Source of the DNA: Syntrophaceae bacterium
GTDB taxonomy: Bacteria; Desulfobacterota; Syntrophia; Syntrophales; Smithellaceae
Reading direction: 5' to 3'
DNA: 64,000 nt
Assembly: GCA_018436925.1 (NCBI GenBank)
Contig: JAHDKI010000014.1
Location: forward strand, 186,001-250,000
The position numbers and the translations under genes are program-made. Shown piece by piece: positions 15,765 through 26,141 of this stretch (its first letter is position 1; the number at the start of each line of letters is the position of its first letter). The notes beneath the pieces were generated by a model, which was given only the letters and a program-made list of their open reading frames with translations, made no database searches and was not told the origin of the DNA.

Positions 15765-17651
15765 TTGCTGTCCATCACCCTGCAAACCAACAAAAAGAAG
15801 TATCTTGCCTATAATACCTGGAGGAAGAAATTCTTTTTATCCCAAACCCCAAAAGAGGGAGAGGTCATCTTGCACCTGCTTCCTTGGCTTTTGAGCCTCA
15901 ACCATCCGCTTGCGCCCGGTTACGTCAAAGAGCTTCAGGATCCCTTTCATGTGTTTCTGATTGAAAATTCTCAGGAGATTCTTCAAAAAGAATTCCAGTA
16001 CCGAAAGATGTTCGGCATCCGTGATGATCGTCAGACCGTTCGTTTTTTGTCGCGCGGGCGGATCATCGAAGGCATTTATACCATCGGCTCCGTCGGAACG
16101 ATCAGCCAGACATCCCAGTCCGACTGCGATATTTGGATCTGCATTGATCGCAGCGCCTTTTCCGATGAAGAAGTGACTTATCTGAATCGGAAAATCAATC
16201 TCATTAAAGGCTGGCTCGATTCGCAAATCCGGATGCCGGTCTATTTCTTTCTGACGGATGTCGAAGATGTCCGGCATTGCCGCTTCGGGCACATTGATTT
16301 TGAAAGCAGCGGTTCCGCCCAGAAGAATATTCTCAAGGAAGAATTTTACCGGACATCGATTCTGATCTGCGGCAAGATTCCTTTCTGGTGGGTGTGCCGG
16401 GATGATCATGCCCCCGTGGACTATCAGGAAGCGTTCCTAAAAAATCAGCAAAGCGACATCGGAGAAATCGACCTCATAGATTTCGGAGACCTGACATCCG
16501 TCAGCCGGCCGGAATTCTACGGCGCGGCTTTGTGGCAGCTCAATAAATCTCTGACGCATCCGTTGAAATCCATCATCAAGATGCTGCTTTTGAGGATGTT
16601 CGTAGAATCCCCGGAAGAAGATCTTTTGTGTCACAAGTTCCGCGACTGGATCTATGATCGCGAAGATCCGCAAATGCCCGCCGATCCGAGTCTGTTCACC
16701 ATGAAAGCGGTTTTGGATTACTACAATCAACGGGCAAGGGTGGATCATTTCGAATTTATGAAGAAATGTTTTTATCTCCGATATGAAATGAAAATGCTCA
16801 CCGGATCGCAATCTCTCAAAGAAGAAGTCGCCTCTGAAGTGTTCAAGACCTATAAACTGTCCCGCAAGGATATCTTCGCGCTCAACGAATTCAATGCCTG
16901 GCCGCTTTGGGATCAGATTCATTTCGGCGGTCTGATGTTTGAGTTTGTTACGGATATTTATCGTTCGATCGTCGCCATGCAAAAGGACGAAACAGAGCTG
17001 ATTGATCCGTGCGATTTGACCATCATCGGGAGGAAAATATCCTCTTCGATGGACGCCAGAGCCTTCAAGATTCCTCTTCTGCATATCTCCGCCGACAGCG
17101 CCAAGTTGCCGGTCTTGACCTTTGCGCACCAGGCGGGACTTTGGCAGGTTCTGTCTCCGGATGCAGGGGCGGAACCGATCATAGCCAACGAAGATGCCGT
17201 CTTCTGCCTGACGTACCTGGTGTGGAACGGAATTTTCGATCCTGTGCAGATCAGGATGCTGCCCAATCACACTCCGGTCACCGTTCAGGAACTGATCAAT
17301 CTGGGAAAAACGACTCGCGACGTGTTCGGCGTTTATGACATTGCGACCGTCCATTTCAGCCGATTTTTGGAAGAGGAAGCGATATCCAGAATGCTGATTG
17401 TCATCAGTTTCGACGACGCGGATTTCACAATGGATATCAAAGATATCCGTGTGGTGTTTAAAAACAATTGGGAAGAGATGTTTGTGCGGCGTTTTTCTTC
17501 TCTGGAAAAGATGCGGATGTTCCTGCTCAAGACGGGGAAAATATCGCCCCGCATGGAAACCTTTTATTACATCCAGAGAAACAATAAATATTATGAAAAA
17601 ATTATTGAACGGGCCAAAAACATGATCGCTCAGATTCTTGCGGGGCGCTAA
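15765..17651 (+). CDS. cyaA: Class I adenylate cyclase, short form
   Basis: Makes cyclic AMP from ATP. 628 residues against ~850 in E. coli CyaA. The nucleotidyltransferase motif GSVGTISQTSQSDCDIW at ~108-124 has the paired catalytic Asp residues 120 and 122, and the following blocks match enterobacterial CyaA (LKEEFYRTSILICGK, GAALWQLNKSLTHPLK, RKCFYLR-like). The C-terminal regulatory region is much shorter than in E. coli. It starts with TTG; CAGGAG lies about eight bases upstream. The stop overlaps the convergent DUF4139 gene by four bases. A Crp/Fnr-type protein is encoded 24 kb away, but it lacks the usual cAMP-phosphate Arg. Confidence 0.9.
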   Translation: MLSITLQTNKKKYLAYNTWRKKFFLSQTPKEGEVILHLLPWLLSLNHPLAPGYVKELQDPFHVFLIENSQEILQKEFQYRKMFGIRDDRQTVRFLSRGRIIEGIYTIGSVGTISQTSQSDCDIWICIDRSAFSDEEVTYLNRKINLIKGWLDSQIRMPVYFFLTDVEDVRHCRFGHIDFESSGSAQKNILKEEFYRTSILICGKIPFWWVCRDDHAPVDYQEAFLKNQQSDIGEIDLIDFGDLTSVSRPEFYGAALWQLNKSLTHPLKSIIKMLLLRMFVESPEEDLLCHKFRDWIYDREDPQMPADPSLFTMKAVLDYYNQRARVDHFEFMKKCFYLRYEMKMLTGSQSLKEEVASEVFKTYKLSRKDIFALNEFNAWPLWDQIHFGGLMFEFVTDIYRSIVAMQKDETELIDPCDLTIIGRKISSSMDARAFKIPLLHISADSAKLPVLTFAHQAGLWQVLSPDAGAEPIIANEDAVFCLTYLVWNGIFDPVQIRMLPNHTPVTVQELINLGKTTRDVFGVYDIATVHFSRFLEEEAISRMLIVISFDDADFTMDIKDIRVVFKNNWEEMFVRRFSSLEKMRMFLLKTGKISPRMETFYYIQRNNKYYEKIIERAKNMIAQILAGR

Positions 17652-19204
17652 CGAAGAAATCCGAAATCAATGTCCATGTCTTTGGGGGCCTCAACGTCCA
17701 CCACGCTGTCGATTGCCGCATGATCTCCGGGAGCCACCTCCAAGAGCCATATCCATGAACGAACATCTTTTTCGGAAAGCTCCCGTGAATGGTTCGCGGT
17801 CACCTTGATGCGTTCGTCCCGCGACTGAGGCGCCGGCTCCTCAATTCGTATAACGGCCGGCCCGCGACTCTGGTTGGCGGCCTCGATCCGTTTGTGCCAG
17901 CGTCTCGTCTGACGGCTCTGAAAGACGCTGCCGACACCGGTCTGATCGGCGAGGATCGTGGTGGTGACGGTTAGAAAGGGACTGGGGCCGAAAAAGACAA
18001 GCGCCTCTCTGCCTGCCAGGCTAAACGTCATCTTACCGGCGAAAGCGCCGTCGATCAGGTATGACGCCTCTCCCGGCGGGATGTCCACGACGCGTGAAAA
18101 CTCGACACGGCCTTCGACGAAAACCTGCGGAGAAACGGAAGGGCGGCTGACATAGGTGAAATGCGCCTTCCAATCTTCGGTTTTCACCCGAACACGCAAA
18201 GTGGCGCCTGCAATCAACGATTTCTTGCCGATTGACCAACTGGAGTATGAAAAGCCGGGTGTTTCCGCAATCTGTTCCGATTCAGAATGCATCTCCGCCT
18301 GCACTTGAGCCTGCATAGCCATATCTCTGGGAAGGGATTTTTTTAAAAGGGAAATCTGCCTTGGCCGGATTATCCAGGAGGGTTGAACAGGCGGTTCAAG
18401 GCGACTGGGCAGTTGATGGGTCGCCAGAGTAATGTGGACATTTTTCCAATCCTGTCCGCTGGATTGCCAGACATCCGCTTCCCACTCAAAACGGATGGAA
18501 TTTTCGACAGGAAGAGCTTCGATACGATAGCGGGGCGTCCATCCGCAGCCGCCAAGTATGTAACTGAAATGAATTTTCTTGGCTCTTTGAAGACTGCCGC
18601 TGCAAGACAGCGCGACCTCCCAGGCCGTTTCTTTTTTCCCTGCGGCCTCATCTAATTTTTTTTGCAGTTCACGGATGCTTTTATCCAACTCTTCTATTGA
18701 TGACAACGTCTGAAATTTGTCGCGGTGCAGACGATGGATGTTTTTACCTATGGCTTTGGATAAAAGATCCGCATTGCCGGGACTTCCCGCTTTGGCTTTT
18801 GTCTGAGACTGCCACAGCTGGAGCTCACCATCGATGGAAAAAACCTTAGACTGCAAGTCGTTGCGACCGTTACGAAGGATCCGGATCTCATTTCGCAGGG
18901 TGGTTATTTTTGCGTCATCGATCGGTTGAACCCGACGTATTGTGATATGGTCGACGCGCACATCTTGAGTCTGAGGGAAGAAGGAACGAAAGGATTCCGG
19001 ATCAGCCAGCGGCGGCAATATGATCGTTACGTCAAACCGGCCGTCGGGTTGAAGTTGGGGCAAAAGATCCATCGACTCTTCCACAAGCGCCGATTGGGGG
19101 AAAAAGGTGACTTTTGTCACCGCGCAAAAGGCGGAGGAAGTCCAAAGGATTCCAGCTGTTAAAACCGTGACTATAAGCCGTTGTAAAAAGGTGGAAAACG
19201 ACAT
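17648..19204 (-). CDS. Exported DUF4139 domain protein
   Basis: 518 residues. A signal peptide ends near SSAFCA. An N-terminal DUF4140-like strand region (VTKVTFFPQSALVEE) is followed by a charged coiled coil at ~100-200, then the DUF4139 domain with GGCGWTPRYRIEALP, SGQDWKNVHITLAT and a late APGDHAAIDSVVD. Members are often called mucoidy inhibitor-like; no biochemical activity is established. It is predicted periplasmic or outer-membrane associated. The gene is convergent with cyaA and lies 12 bases downstream of the deaminase gene, with which it may be co-transcribed. Function unknown. Confidence 0.85.
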   Translation of the reverse strand: MSFSTFLQRLIVTVLTAGILWTSSAFCAVTKVTFFPQSALVEESMDLLPQLQPDGRFDVTIILPPLADPESFRSFFPQTQDVRVDHITIRRVQPIDDAKITTLRNEIRILRNGRNDLQSKVFSIDGELQLWQSQTKAKAGSPGNADLLSKAIGKNIHRLHRDKFQTLSSIEELDKSIRELQKKLDEAAGKKETAWEVALSCSGSLQRAKKIHFSYILGGCGWTPRYRIEALPVENSIRFEWEADVWQSSGQDWKNVHITLATHQLPSRLEPPVQPSWIIRPRQISLLKKSLPRDMAMQAQVQAEMHSESEQIAETPGFSYSSWSIGKKSLIAGATLRVRVKTEDWKAHFTYVSRPSVSPQVFVEGRVEFSRVVDIPPGEASYLIDGAFAGKMTFSLAGREALVFFGPSPFLTVTTTILADQTGVGSVFQSRQTRRWHKRIEAANQSRGPAVIRIEEPAPQSRDERIKVTANHSRELSEKDVRSWIWLLEVAPGDHAAIDSVVDVEAPKDMDIDFGFLR

Positions 19205-19216
19205 GAGACCCTCCCT

Positions 19217-20548
19217 TCAGGTCACAGGTTTAAGACTTGACCAGATATTTTTGGATATCTTTCTGACTTGCGACATAACATCCGATTCATCAATCGTTAG
19301 CAGCCGACGATTTTCCATGACCGGACGCCCCGCAATGACGACCGTATGAACGTCGGCGCCGGACGCCGCATAAACCAGATGAGAGTAATCGTTATACACC
19401 GGCGTCAGATGGGGTTTTTTCATGTCAATGACGATGATATCCGCCTGTTTGCCGACCTCGAGCGAACCGATCAGGTCTTCCAGGCCGATGGTCTTGGCCC
19501 CGCCCAAGGTTGCCATGTGAACCATCGTTTTTGCATCCATCACGGTGGGATCCAAGCGATGAACTTTATGGAGCTTTGACGCAAGCGACATTTCACGGAT
19601 CATGTCCAGTGTGTTGTTGCTGGCGCAACCATCCGTTCCCAGACCGACGCATACGCCTGCCGCAAGCATCTCCGGCACCGGCGCCACGCCGCTTGCGAGT
19701 TTCATATTGCTGGCCGGATTATGAGACACTTTGCAGCCGGACTGGGCAAATCGCCGGATATCTTGACTTGAAAGACAGACCGCATGATAAGCAAGAAGCC
19801 GTTCGTTGAGGTAGCCGATTTCCTCAAGATAAGAAACGGCGCCCTTGTCGAACTTCAGATCAAGACCGGCCAGTTCCATCCCGTTCTCCAATAAATGAAT
19901 ACCGATCATTAACCCGTATTCATCAGCAAGGGCCTTTGCTTCAATCAGCAGATCATGCGAGCAGGTATACAGTGAGTGCGGCGTGATCAGGACCCCGATC
20001 CGCGGGTGATTCCGCCATTTTTCGATGAGACGTCGGCTATAGGCCAATCCTTCAGCGGGTGTTTGACAAGACGGTGAGGGGAAATCAAACAAACCCTCCC
20101 CAAGCAGGCAGCGCATTCCCGCCTCGCTTGCCGCCTGAGCCGTTTCATCTTCAAAAATATACATGTCGCAAAAAGTGGTCGTGCCGGATTTGATCATCTC
20201 TGCGCAGGCCAGAAGCGAAGCCCAGTAGACGACATGAGGATTGAGATTCCGCGCCTCGGCAGGGAAAATATAGTTACGGAGCCAGTCCATCAAATCCATG
20301 TCGTCGGCAATCCCCCGAAAGCAGGTCATGGCGGAATGCGTGTGGCAGTTGACGAATCCCGGAAGGAGAAGACCATCTTCGACATGAATCGCGCGGGGGG
20401 CGCGATAGTTTTGCTCGATATCGGACTTGGACCCGATGGCGGCGATGCGATCGCACGACACCGCCAGGGCGGCGTTTTCAACGCGGGAAAAGTTGCGGTC
20501 CATCAAAAGCGCAGCGCCGCCGGATAGGATCAAATCAACGTCATGCAT
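19217..20548 (-). CDS. mtaD: S-adenosylhomocysteine/5'-methylthioadenosine deaminase family amidohydrolase
   Basis: Zinc amidohydrolase of the MtaD/TrzN group, 443 residues, likely deaminating SAH or MTA to the inosine derivative. Visible are GFVNCHTHSAM (metal HxH), PHSLYTCS, a metal His in GIHLLEN, SHNPASNMKLASG, and LGTDGCASNNTLDM (metal Asp). A late SLEVGKQADIIVID is typical of the composite beta domain. The ATG at 20548 is used because CGGAG stands 6-7 bases upstream; earlier in-frame codons add a non-conserved tail. ahcY, acting on the same metabolite, is 1.9 kb away. Chlorohydrolase or guanine deaminase activity cannot be excluded. Confidence 0.88.
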   Translation of the reverse strand: MHDVDLILSGGAALLMDRNFSRVENAALAVSCDRIAAIGSKSDIEQNYRAPRAIHVEDGLLLPGFVNCHTHSAMTCFRGIADDMDLMDWLRNYIFPAEARNLNPHVVYWASLLACAEMIKSGTTTFCDMYIFEDETAQAASEAGMRCLLGEGLFDFPSPSCQTPAEGLAYSRRLIEKWRNHPRIGVLITPHSLYTCSHDLLIEAKALADEYGLMIGIHLLENGMELAGLDLKFDKGAVSYLEEIGYLNERLLAYHAVCLSSQDIRRFAQSGCKVSHNPASNMKLASGVAPVPEMLAAGVCVGLGTDGCASNNTLDMIREMSLASKLHKVHRLDPTVMDAKTMVHMATLGGAKTIGLEDLIGSLEVGKQADIIVIDMKKPHLTPVYNDYSHLVYAASGADVHTVVIAGRPVMENRRLLTIDESDVMSQVRKISKNIWSSLKPVT

Positions 20549-20660
20549 GCAGATCTCCGAAGTTTCGTTTGATATCTGATCTGCGCTTAACATGAAAAGA
20601 CAGGCCTCATCAAGGCACAAAAGCATAGCCCAACACCTGCGCTCATTCTGGTACCATCAC

Positions 20661-20689
20661 TTGACAGGCGCAGGTAAAAATACTATACA
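20661..20689 (+). promoter_or_regulatory. Sigma-70-type promoter for tRNA-Leu
   Basis: TTGACA, 17 bases, TATACA, ending 28 bases before the tRNA 5' end. Confidence 0.7.
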
Positions 20690-20717
20690 GCGCCATCTGC
20701 TAGCGGGAAATTCATTG

Positions 20718-20805
20718 GCCTGGGTGGCGGAACTGGTAGACGCAAGGGACTTAAAATCCCTCGGCTCTTGCAGCTGTGTGGGTTCAATTCCCACCCCAGG
20801 TACCA
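20718..20805 (+). tRNA. tRNA-Leu (anticodon UAA)
   Basis: 88 bases with a long variable arm as expected for Leu. Acceptor GCCTGGG pairs with CCCAGGT (G-U at the first pair), the anticodon stem GGGA/TCCC encloses CTTAAAA, the T arm is GGTTCAATT, and CCA is encoded. A 9-bp stem-loop (20805-20813 with 20825-20833) follows but has no T run. Confidence 0.96.
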
Positions 20806-20941
20806 TTGCTTTCGAAGCAGATCAGAAAGCAATAAGAAATCGTGCTGCGAGGCTTTGCAATGATTCCCGCAACGCCTTACCACAGCAACATCCTTCATTT
20901 TGCCAAACTGAATTTTCTTGACAAAACCTTAAACTCTCTGG

Positions 20942-20995
20942 TAGGGGAAGTAACGCTTGGATCCGAAAGGACCGGGACGGAAGGATAAAACCCTA
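20942..20995 (+). promoter_or_regulatory. Structured panC leader, candidate pan RNA motif
   Basis: TAGGG (20942-20946) can pair with CCCTA (20991-20995), enclosing a hairpin in which CTTGG-A-TCC (20956-20964) pairs with GGACCGGG (20969-20976) over a GAAA loop, leaving one bulged A. The pan motif is a reported conserved hairpin with bulged adenosines ahead of pantothenate genes, including in Deltaproteobacteria, and this lies just before panC-panD. Identity rests on position and this feature, not on a covariance search. A TTGACA box at 20918 has no good -10. Confidence 0.4.
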
Positions 20996-21007
20996 GAAAA
21001 GGATACG

Positions 21008-21040
21008 AAAGCCTCTCGTCTTGCGACGCGAGGCTTTTTT
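21008..21040 (+). terminator. Intrinsic terminator six bases before panC
   Basis: AAAGCCTC-T-CGTC and GACG-C-GAGGCTTT form a 15-pair stem with one mismatch and a TTGC loop, followed by six Ts. It ends six bases before the panC ATG, so panC-panD expression requires read-through. This suits attenuation by the preceding leader; there is no ordinary ribosome site between it and the start codon. Confidence 0.8.
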
Positions 21041-21046
21041 GCAATC

Positions 21047-21904
21047 ATGCGGGTTATTGAATCGGTCCGAGAGATGCAGAAATGCTCTGAAACCGTGAGG
21101 CTCTCGGGAAAGAAAATCGGCTTTGTTCCCACCATGGGGTATTTTCACGAAGGGCATTTGTCGCTTATGCGGGAAGCCCGTCGTATTTCAGATTTTGTCG
21201 TCACCAGCATTTACGTCAATCCCACCCAGTTCGGTCCGAAAGAGGATTTTTCCAAATATCCCAGAGATTTTGAAAGAGACCATCGGATGGCTGAGGATAC
21301 GGGCGTCGACGTCATTTTCTATCCTTCCAACGATGAGATGTATCCCCCGCAATACCAGACGTATGTGAATGTCGAGTCGGTGACGCAAAACCTCTGCGGC
21401 GCATCTCGGCCGGGTCACTTTCGCGGTGTCACGACAATCTGCTGCAAGCTTTTCAACATTGTCAAAGCGCATGCAGCGGTGTTCGGGAGAAAAGATTACC
21501 AACAACTTGCCGCGATTAAAACCATGGTGGCCGACCTGAACCTTGATTTGGACATCATCGGTATGCCGACCTATCGGGAAAAAGACGGTCTGGCCATGAG
21601 TTCTCGGAATGTCTATCTTTCAGCCGAAGAACGGAAATCGGCTCTGTCTCTGATCGCATCTCTAAAGCACGCGCAGCGTCTTTACGAAGGCGGAGAAAAA
21701 CGCGCGGAGTTTATCATTCAAGAGGCGGAAAAGATCATCCGGCAAGCACCCTATACCGATATCGACTATGTCAAAATATGCGATGCGTCCTCAATTGAGG
21801 ATTTGCGACTGATCGACACACAAGCGGTTATGGCCCTGGCGGTGAAAGTGGGGAAAACCAGATTAATTGACAATCATGTGCTGGGCGAGGCGTTCAGCAT
21901 CTAA
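21047..21904 (+). CDS. panC: Pantothenate synthetase (pantoate-beta-alanine ligase)
   Basis: Joins pantoate and beta-alanine using ATP, making pantothenate for coenzyme A. 285 residues, normal length. PTMGYFHEGH (HxGH nucleotide-binding motif), YVNPTQFGP, VFGRKDYQQL and the KMSKS-like AMSSRNVYLS are all present. The ATG at 21047 matches the family N-terminus; upstream in-frame codons run through the terminator hairpin. There is no clear ribosome site, and the hairpin stem ends only about nine bases upstream of the ATG, so the start may also be controlled by that structure. panD follows after 24 bases. panB is not in the window. Confidence 0.95.
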   Translation: MRVIESVREMQKCSETVRLSGKKIGFVPTMGYFHEGHLSLMREARRISDFVVTSIYVNPTQFGPKEDFSKYPRDFERDHRMAEDTGVDVIFYPSNDEMYPPQYQTYVNVESVTQNLCGASRPGHFRGVTTICCKLFNIVKAHAAVFGRKDYQQLAAIKTMVADLNLDLDIIGMPTYREKDGLAMSSRNVYLSAEERKSALSLIASLKHAQRLYEGGEKRAEFIIQEAEKIIRQAPYTDIDYVKICDASSIEDLRLIDTQAVMALAVKVGKTRLIDNHVLGEAFSI

Positions 21905-21928
21905 TATCAAGGGGGGACGCAAGTCAAC

Positions 21929-22288
21929 ATGTACAGAACCATGCTGAAATCTAAGATTCATCGCGCGACGATTACGGATGCGAATCTCCATTATGAAGGC
22001 AGTATCACGATTGATGAAGTCCTGCTGGATGAAGCCAATATGGTGCCCTACGAAAAAGTCGCGATCTACGACATCAATAACGGCGAACGATTCTCGACGT
22101 ACATTATCAAGGGAAAGCGCAATTCCGGCATCATCTGTCTCAACGGAGCGGCCGCGCGGAAAGTGGCGAAAGGAGATTTGATCATCATCGCGACCTATGT
22201 CCAGGTTGAAGATAATGAGTCGAAAAAATGGAAGCCCAAATGCGTATTGGTCGACGCGCGAAATAAGATTAAGAAAGTCTCCAAATAA
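21929..22288 (+). CDS. panD: Aspartate 1-decarboxylase
   Basis: Pyruvoyl enzyme that makes beta-alanine from aspartate, feeding PanC. 119 residues. The self-cleavage site is intact at Gly-Ser (HYEGSITID), where Ser24 becomes the pyruvoyl group. Lys near the N-terminus (MLKSKIHRA), [10 protein letters not shown], and [12 protein letters not shown] are family blocks. A G-rich ribosome site lies rather far (about 13 bases) upstream. It is translated with panC and ended by the terminator that follows. Confidence 0.96.
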   Translation: MYRTMLKSKIHRATITDANLHYEGSITIDEVLLDEANMVPYEKVAIYDINNGERFSTYIIKGKRNSGIICLNGAAARKVAKGDLIIIATYVQVEDNESKKWKPKCVLVDARNKIKKVSK

Positions 22289-22301
22289 TCCCGGACTCTA
22301 T

Positions 22302-22340
22302 AATGCCGGCAGGATGCCACTCGCCGGCATTCTCTTTTTT
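22302..22340 (+). terminator. Intrinsic terminator after panD
   Basis: AATGCCGGC and GCCGGCATT, 9 bp, with a 12-base loop and a TCTCTTTTTT tail. Confidence 0.85.
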
Positions 22341-22354
22341 GACGGTTAAAACTC

Positions 22355-23855
<1,501 letters not shown>

Positions 23856-23869
23856 AAATAGAACACCAT

Positions 23870-23894
23870 CGGCCCTTTTTAGGGCCGTTTTTTT
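23870..23894 (+). terminator. Intrinsic terminator after ahcY
   Basis: CGGCCCT, TTTT loop, AGGGCCG, then seven Ts. It reaches the stop codon of the convergent lptG gene. Confidence 0.88.
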
Positions 23895-24973
23895 CAGGTT
23901 CTCACGCGATAAAACAGAAAAGCCCCGGCAATGCCAAAAAGAATGTTGGCTGCCCAGGCTGAGACAAAAGGCGGCAATCTGCCGGATTGGCCGGTTGCCA
24001 TAAAGAGCGCATGCACGATCCAATAGGAAAATCCGATGACAATGCCCACGGCGATACTCTGCATGACACCGCCTCCCCGCTCTGATCGCAATGAAAAAGA
24101 AATGCCAATGAAAATCATCAGAACCATCACAAACGGAAAAGCAATCTTTCCGGCGAGAATGACTTCATATTTTGTTGTGTCATAACCTTCTGACGCGATT
24201 TTCCCGACGTATTTTCTCAAGTCGAAATATCCCAGATTTTCGATTTCCTGTTGTATGGACCTGAAGGTCTCGGGTTTTTCCGGAATATCGGCTGTTTGTT
24301 GGGAATCCCATTTTAAAATGGGAGTGTTATTTTCATCAAATGTAATGATCATGAGTTCATCAAGAATCCACCGGCCATTCTCCCACTTGGCATTTTTGGC
24401 TGAAATGCGTTTTTCCAACGTGAAATCGGGCTTCATGTAATAAAGGCTGACGCCTTTCATAGTCAGGGAATCAATATCAAAGTATTTGAAATTGTAAATG
24501 GTGTTTTCATTACGATACCAAATCTCATTGTACTTGAAAAATAACTGGGAATAGTATTTTTGAACGTCGACTTTGATGATTTGCTCCGTTTGACGAACCG
24601 AATACGGTGTGATCAGTTCATTGAAAAAAAAGAAGAAAAGGGAGGTAAACACAGCGACGAAAAGAGAGGGCAGAGCCATTCGATAAAGACTGATACCATT
24701 GGCCTTCATGGCGGTGATTTCACTGAATTTGGAAAGAGAGCTGTAGGTCATCAGCGTGGCCAGAAGTATGGATGCCGGCAAAACCATGGAGACAATGTTG
24801 GGAATGGAATAGAGCAAATATGTGGCCATCTGCATTACAGTGGCGTGATTGCTCAAAAACATCCTGGCTTTGGCAAAAAAGTCCACAATCATGTACAAAA
24901 CGACAAATGACACAAAAACGATAATGAAAAATTTCAAAAACTCTTTAAGGATATATTTGTCAAGAATATTCAA
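23894..24973 (-). CDS. lptG: LPS export permease LptG
   Basis: Inner-membrane half of the LptB2FG transporter that extracts lipopolysaccharide towards the outer membrane. 359 residues in the YjgP/YjgQ fold: three N-terminal membrane segments, a periplasmic beta-jellyroll (~125-265) and three C-terminal segments. MKANGISLYRM is the conserved coupling-helix region and SLRSERGGG precedes the last helices. The gene follows lptF after seven bases; lptB is not in the window. Assignment of LptG against LptF rests on order and the N-terminal NILDKYILKEFL. Confidence 0.92.
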   Translation of the reverse strand: MNILDKYILKEFLKFFIIVFVSFVVLYMIVDFFAKARMFLSNHATVMQMATYLLYSIPNIVSMVLPASILLATLMTYSSLSKFSEITAMKANGISLYRMALPSLFVAVFTSLFFFFFNELITPYSVRQTEQIIKVDVQKYYSQLFFKYNEIWYRNENTIYNFKYFDIDSLTMKGVSLYYMKPDFTLEKRISAKNAKWENGRWILDELMIITFDENNTPILKWDSQQTADIPEKPETFRSIQQEIENLGYFDLRKYVGKIASEGYDTTKYEVILAGKIAFPFVMVLMIFIGISFSLRSERGGGVMQSIAVGIVIGFSYWIVHALFMATGQSGRLPPFVSAWAANILFGIAGAFLFYRVRT

Positions 24974-24980
24974 AGTCGCC

Positions 24981-26141
24981 TCACTTATGCATGGATAATT
25001 TCAGGAGTTTCCGAACGCCGATGATATAGGATACGGGTCTTTCATAATGCGCGGCGATTAAAAAAACAATTCCGAGCAAAAAGAATAAAAGATTAGGCAG
25101 CCAGACGCCGACAAGCAGGGGGAGGTAGCCGGTTTCCACAAAGGCTTCGCCGCCGATTCTCAGCAAATAGTATGCGGAGGCAATCAACAGCCCCAGTCCG
25201 AATCCGCGCGATTTAACGGCTCGATGGTTTCGGATTCCCAGAGGGAAAGCCAGAAGAGCAAAGAATATGCAAGAAAGCGGCATGGAGAACTTCTTATGCG
25301 CCTCAATGGATAATTCACGGACGACAGACGGGCTGAGCTTGGGGTTTTTCCTCTTTTCAATCAATTCCGTAAAGGTCATTTCGCTGCTTGATTTCGCTTC
25401 CTCGCTGATAAGAATCAAGGCGTAAGAAAGATCCAGCTGAATGTCATATTTTTTAAAATCGATCCGGCGGTAATTATTCAGGTCCGGGCTGACCGTATGA
25501 ATAGAGCCATCCAGAAACCGGAGCTTGACGATCATGGTCTTGGTGTCGGCGACCAGGTAAGCTTTACGGGCGATAACGGTGCTGGCTTCGCCCAGAAGAC
25601 GGCGGTCAGCCACTATGACGTTTTCCATATATTCCCCGCTTTGAGGAATTTTGTCGGCGTAGAAAACAAGTCCGGTGAAATTTGCATTAAATGTTTTTTC
25701 TTTGATTCCGATGGTCACGTTCTGCTGGGCCAACTCGAAAAGAAGTTTTTTAGTTGAAAAGTTGCTGTGGGGAACCAAAAAGAACCCGATTAAAAACGTC
25801 AAAACAAAAGTGATGGCCGTCATCAGCGCCACGGGACGGAAGAGCTGAAGCAAGCCGACCCCGGATGCCTTCAACGCGGTAATTTCGTTGTCTGTGGACA
25901 GGCGTCCCATTCCGATCAGGATCGATGTCAGAAGGGCGATGGGCAGAGTAAAAAGAAAAAAATTGGGAAGTAAGTGGGCAATCAGATTGGCGATGGACCA
26001 GAAACTGATTCCTTTGTTCACGACCAGATCGGCAATTTGAAAAATCCGGCCCGTGAGCAGCACAAAGGTCAGAACAAATAAAATGATGAAAAAGGGGACG
26101 GTGATTTCCCGAAATATGTAACGGCCGATGAGGTTAAACAT
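24981..26141 (-). CDS. lptF: LPS export permease LptF
   Basis: Partner of LptG, 386 residues with the same layout: N-terminal helices, periplasmic jellyroll and C-terminal helices. NLIGRYIFREITVPF at the start, TALKASGVGLLQLF as the coupling region and FALLAFPLGIRNHR before the last helices match LptF. It is the first gene of the lptF-lptG operon and has a candidate promoter 66 bases upstream. Confidence 0.92.
   Translation of the reverse strand: MFNLIGRYIFREITVPFFIILFVLTFVLLTGRIFQIADLVVNKGISFWSIANLIAHLLPNFFLFTLPIALLTSILIGMGRLSTDNEITALKASGVGLLQLFRPVALMTAITFVLTFLIGFFLVPHSNFSTKKLLFELAQQNVTIGIKEKTFNANFTGLVFYADKIPQSGEYMENVIVADRRLLGEASTVIARKAYLVADTKTMIVKLRFLDGSIHTVSPDLNNYRRIDFKKYDIQLDLSYALILISEEAKSSSEMTFTELIEKRKNPKLSPSVVRELSIEAHKKFSMPLSCIFFALLAFPLGIRNHRAVKSRGFGLGLLIASAYYLLRIGGEAFVETGYLPLLVGVWLPNLLFFLLGIVFLIAAHYERPVSYIIGVRKLLKLSMHK

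Noticed and set aside
16437..17354. Long open frame opposite cyaA
   Set aside because: The plus-strand cyclase is certain from its motifs; the antisense frame is a codon-bias shadow.
20960..21015. Resemblance of the panC leader to a c-di-GMP-I (GEMM) riboswitch
   Set aside because: GAAA and GGGACG occur but the conserved order and the second helix of GEMM do not fit, and the gene context favours the pan motif.
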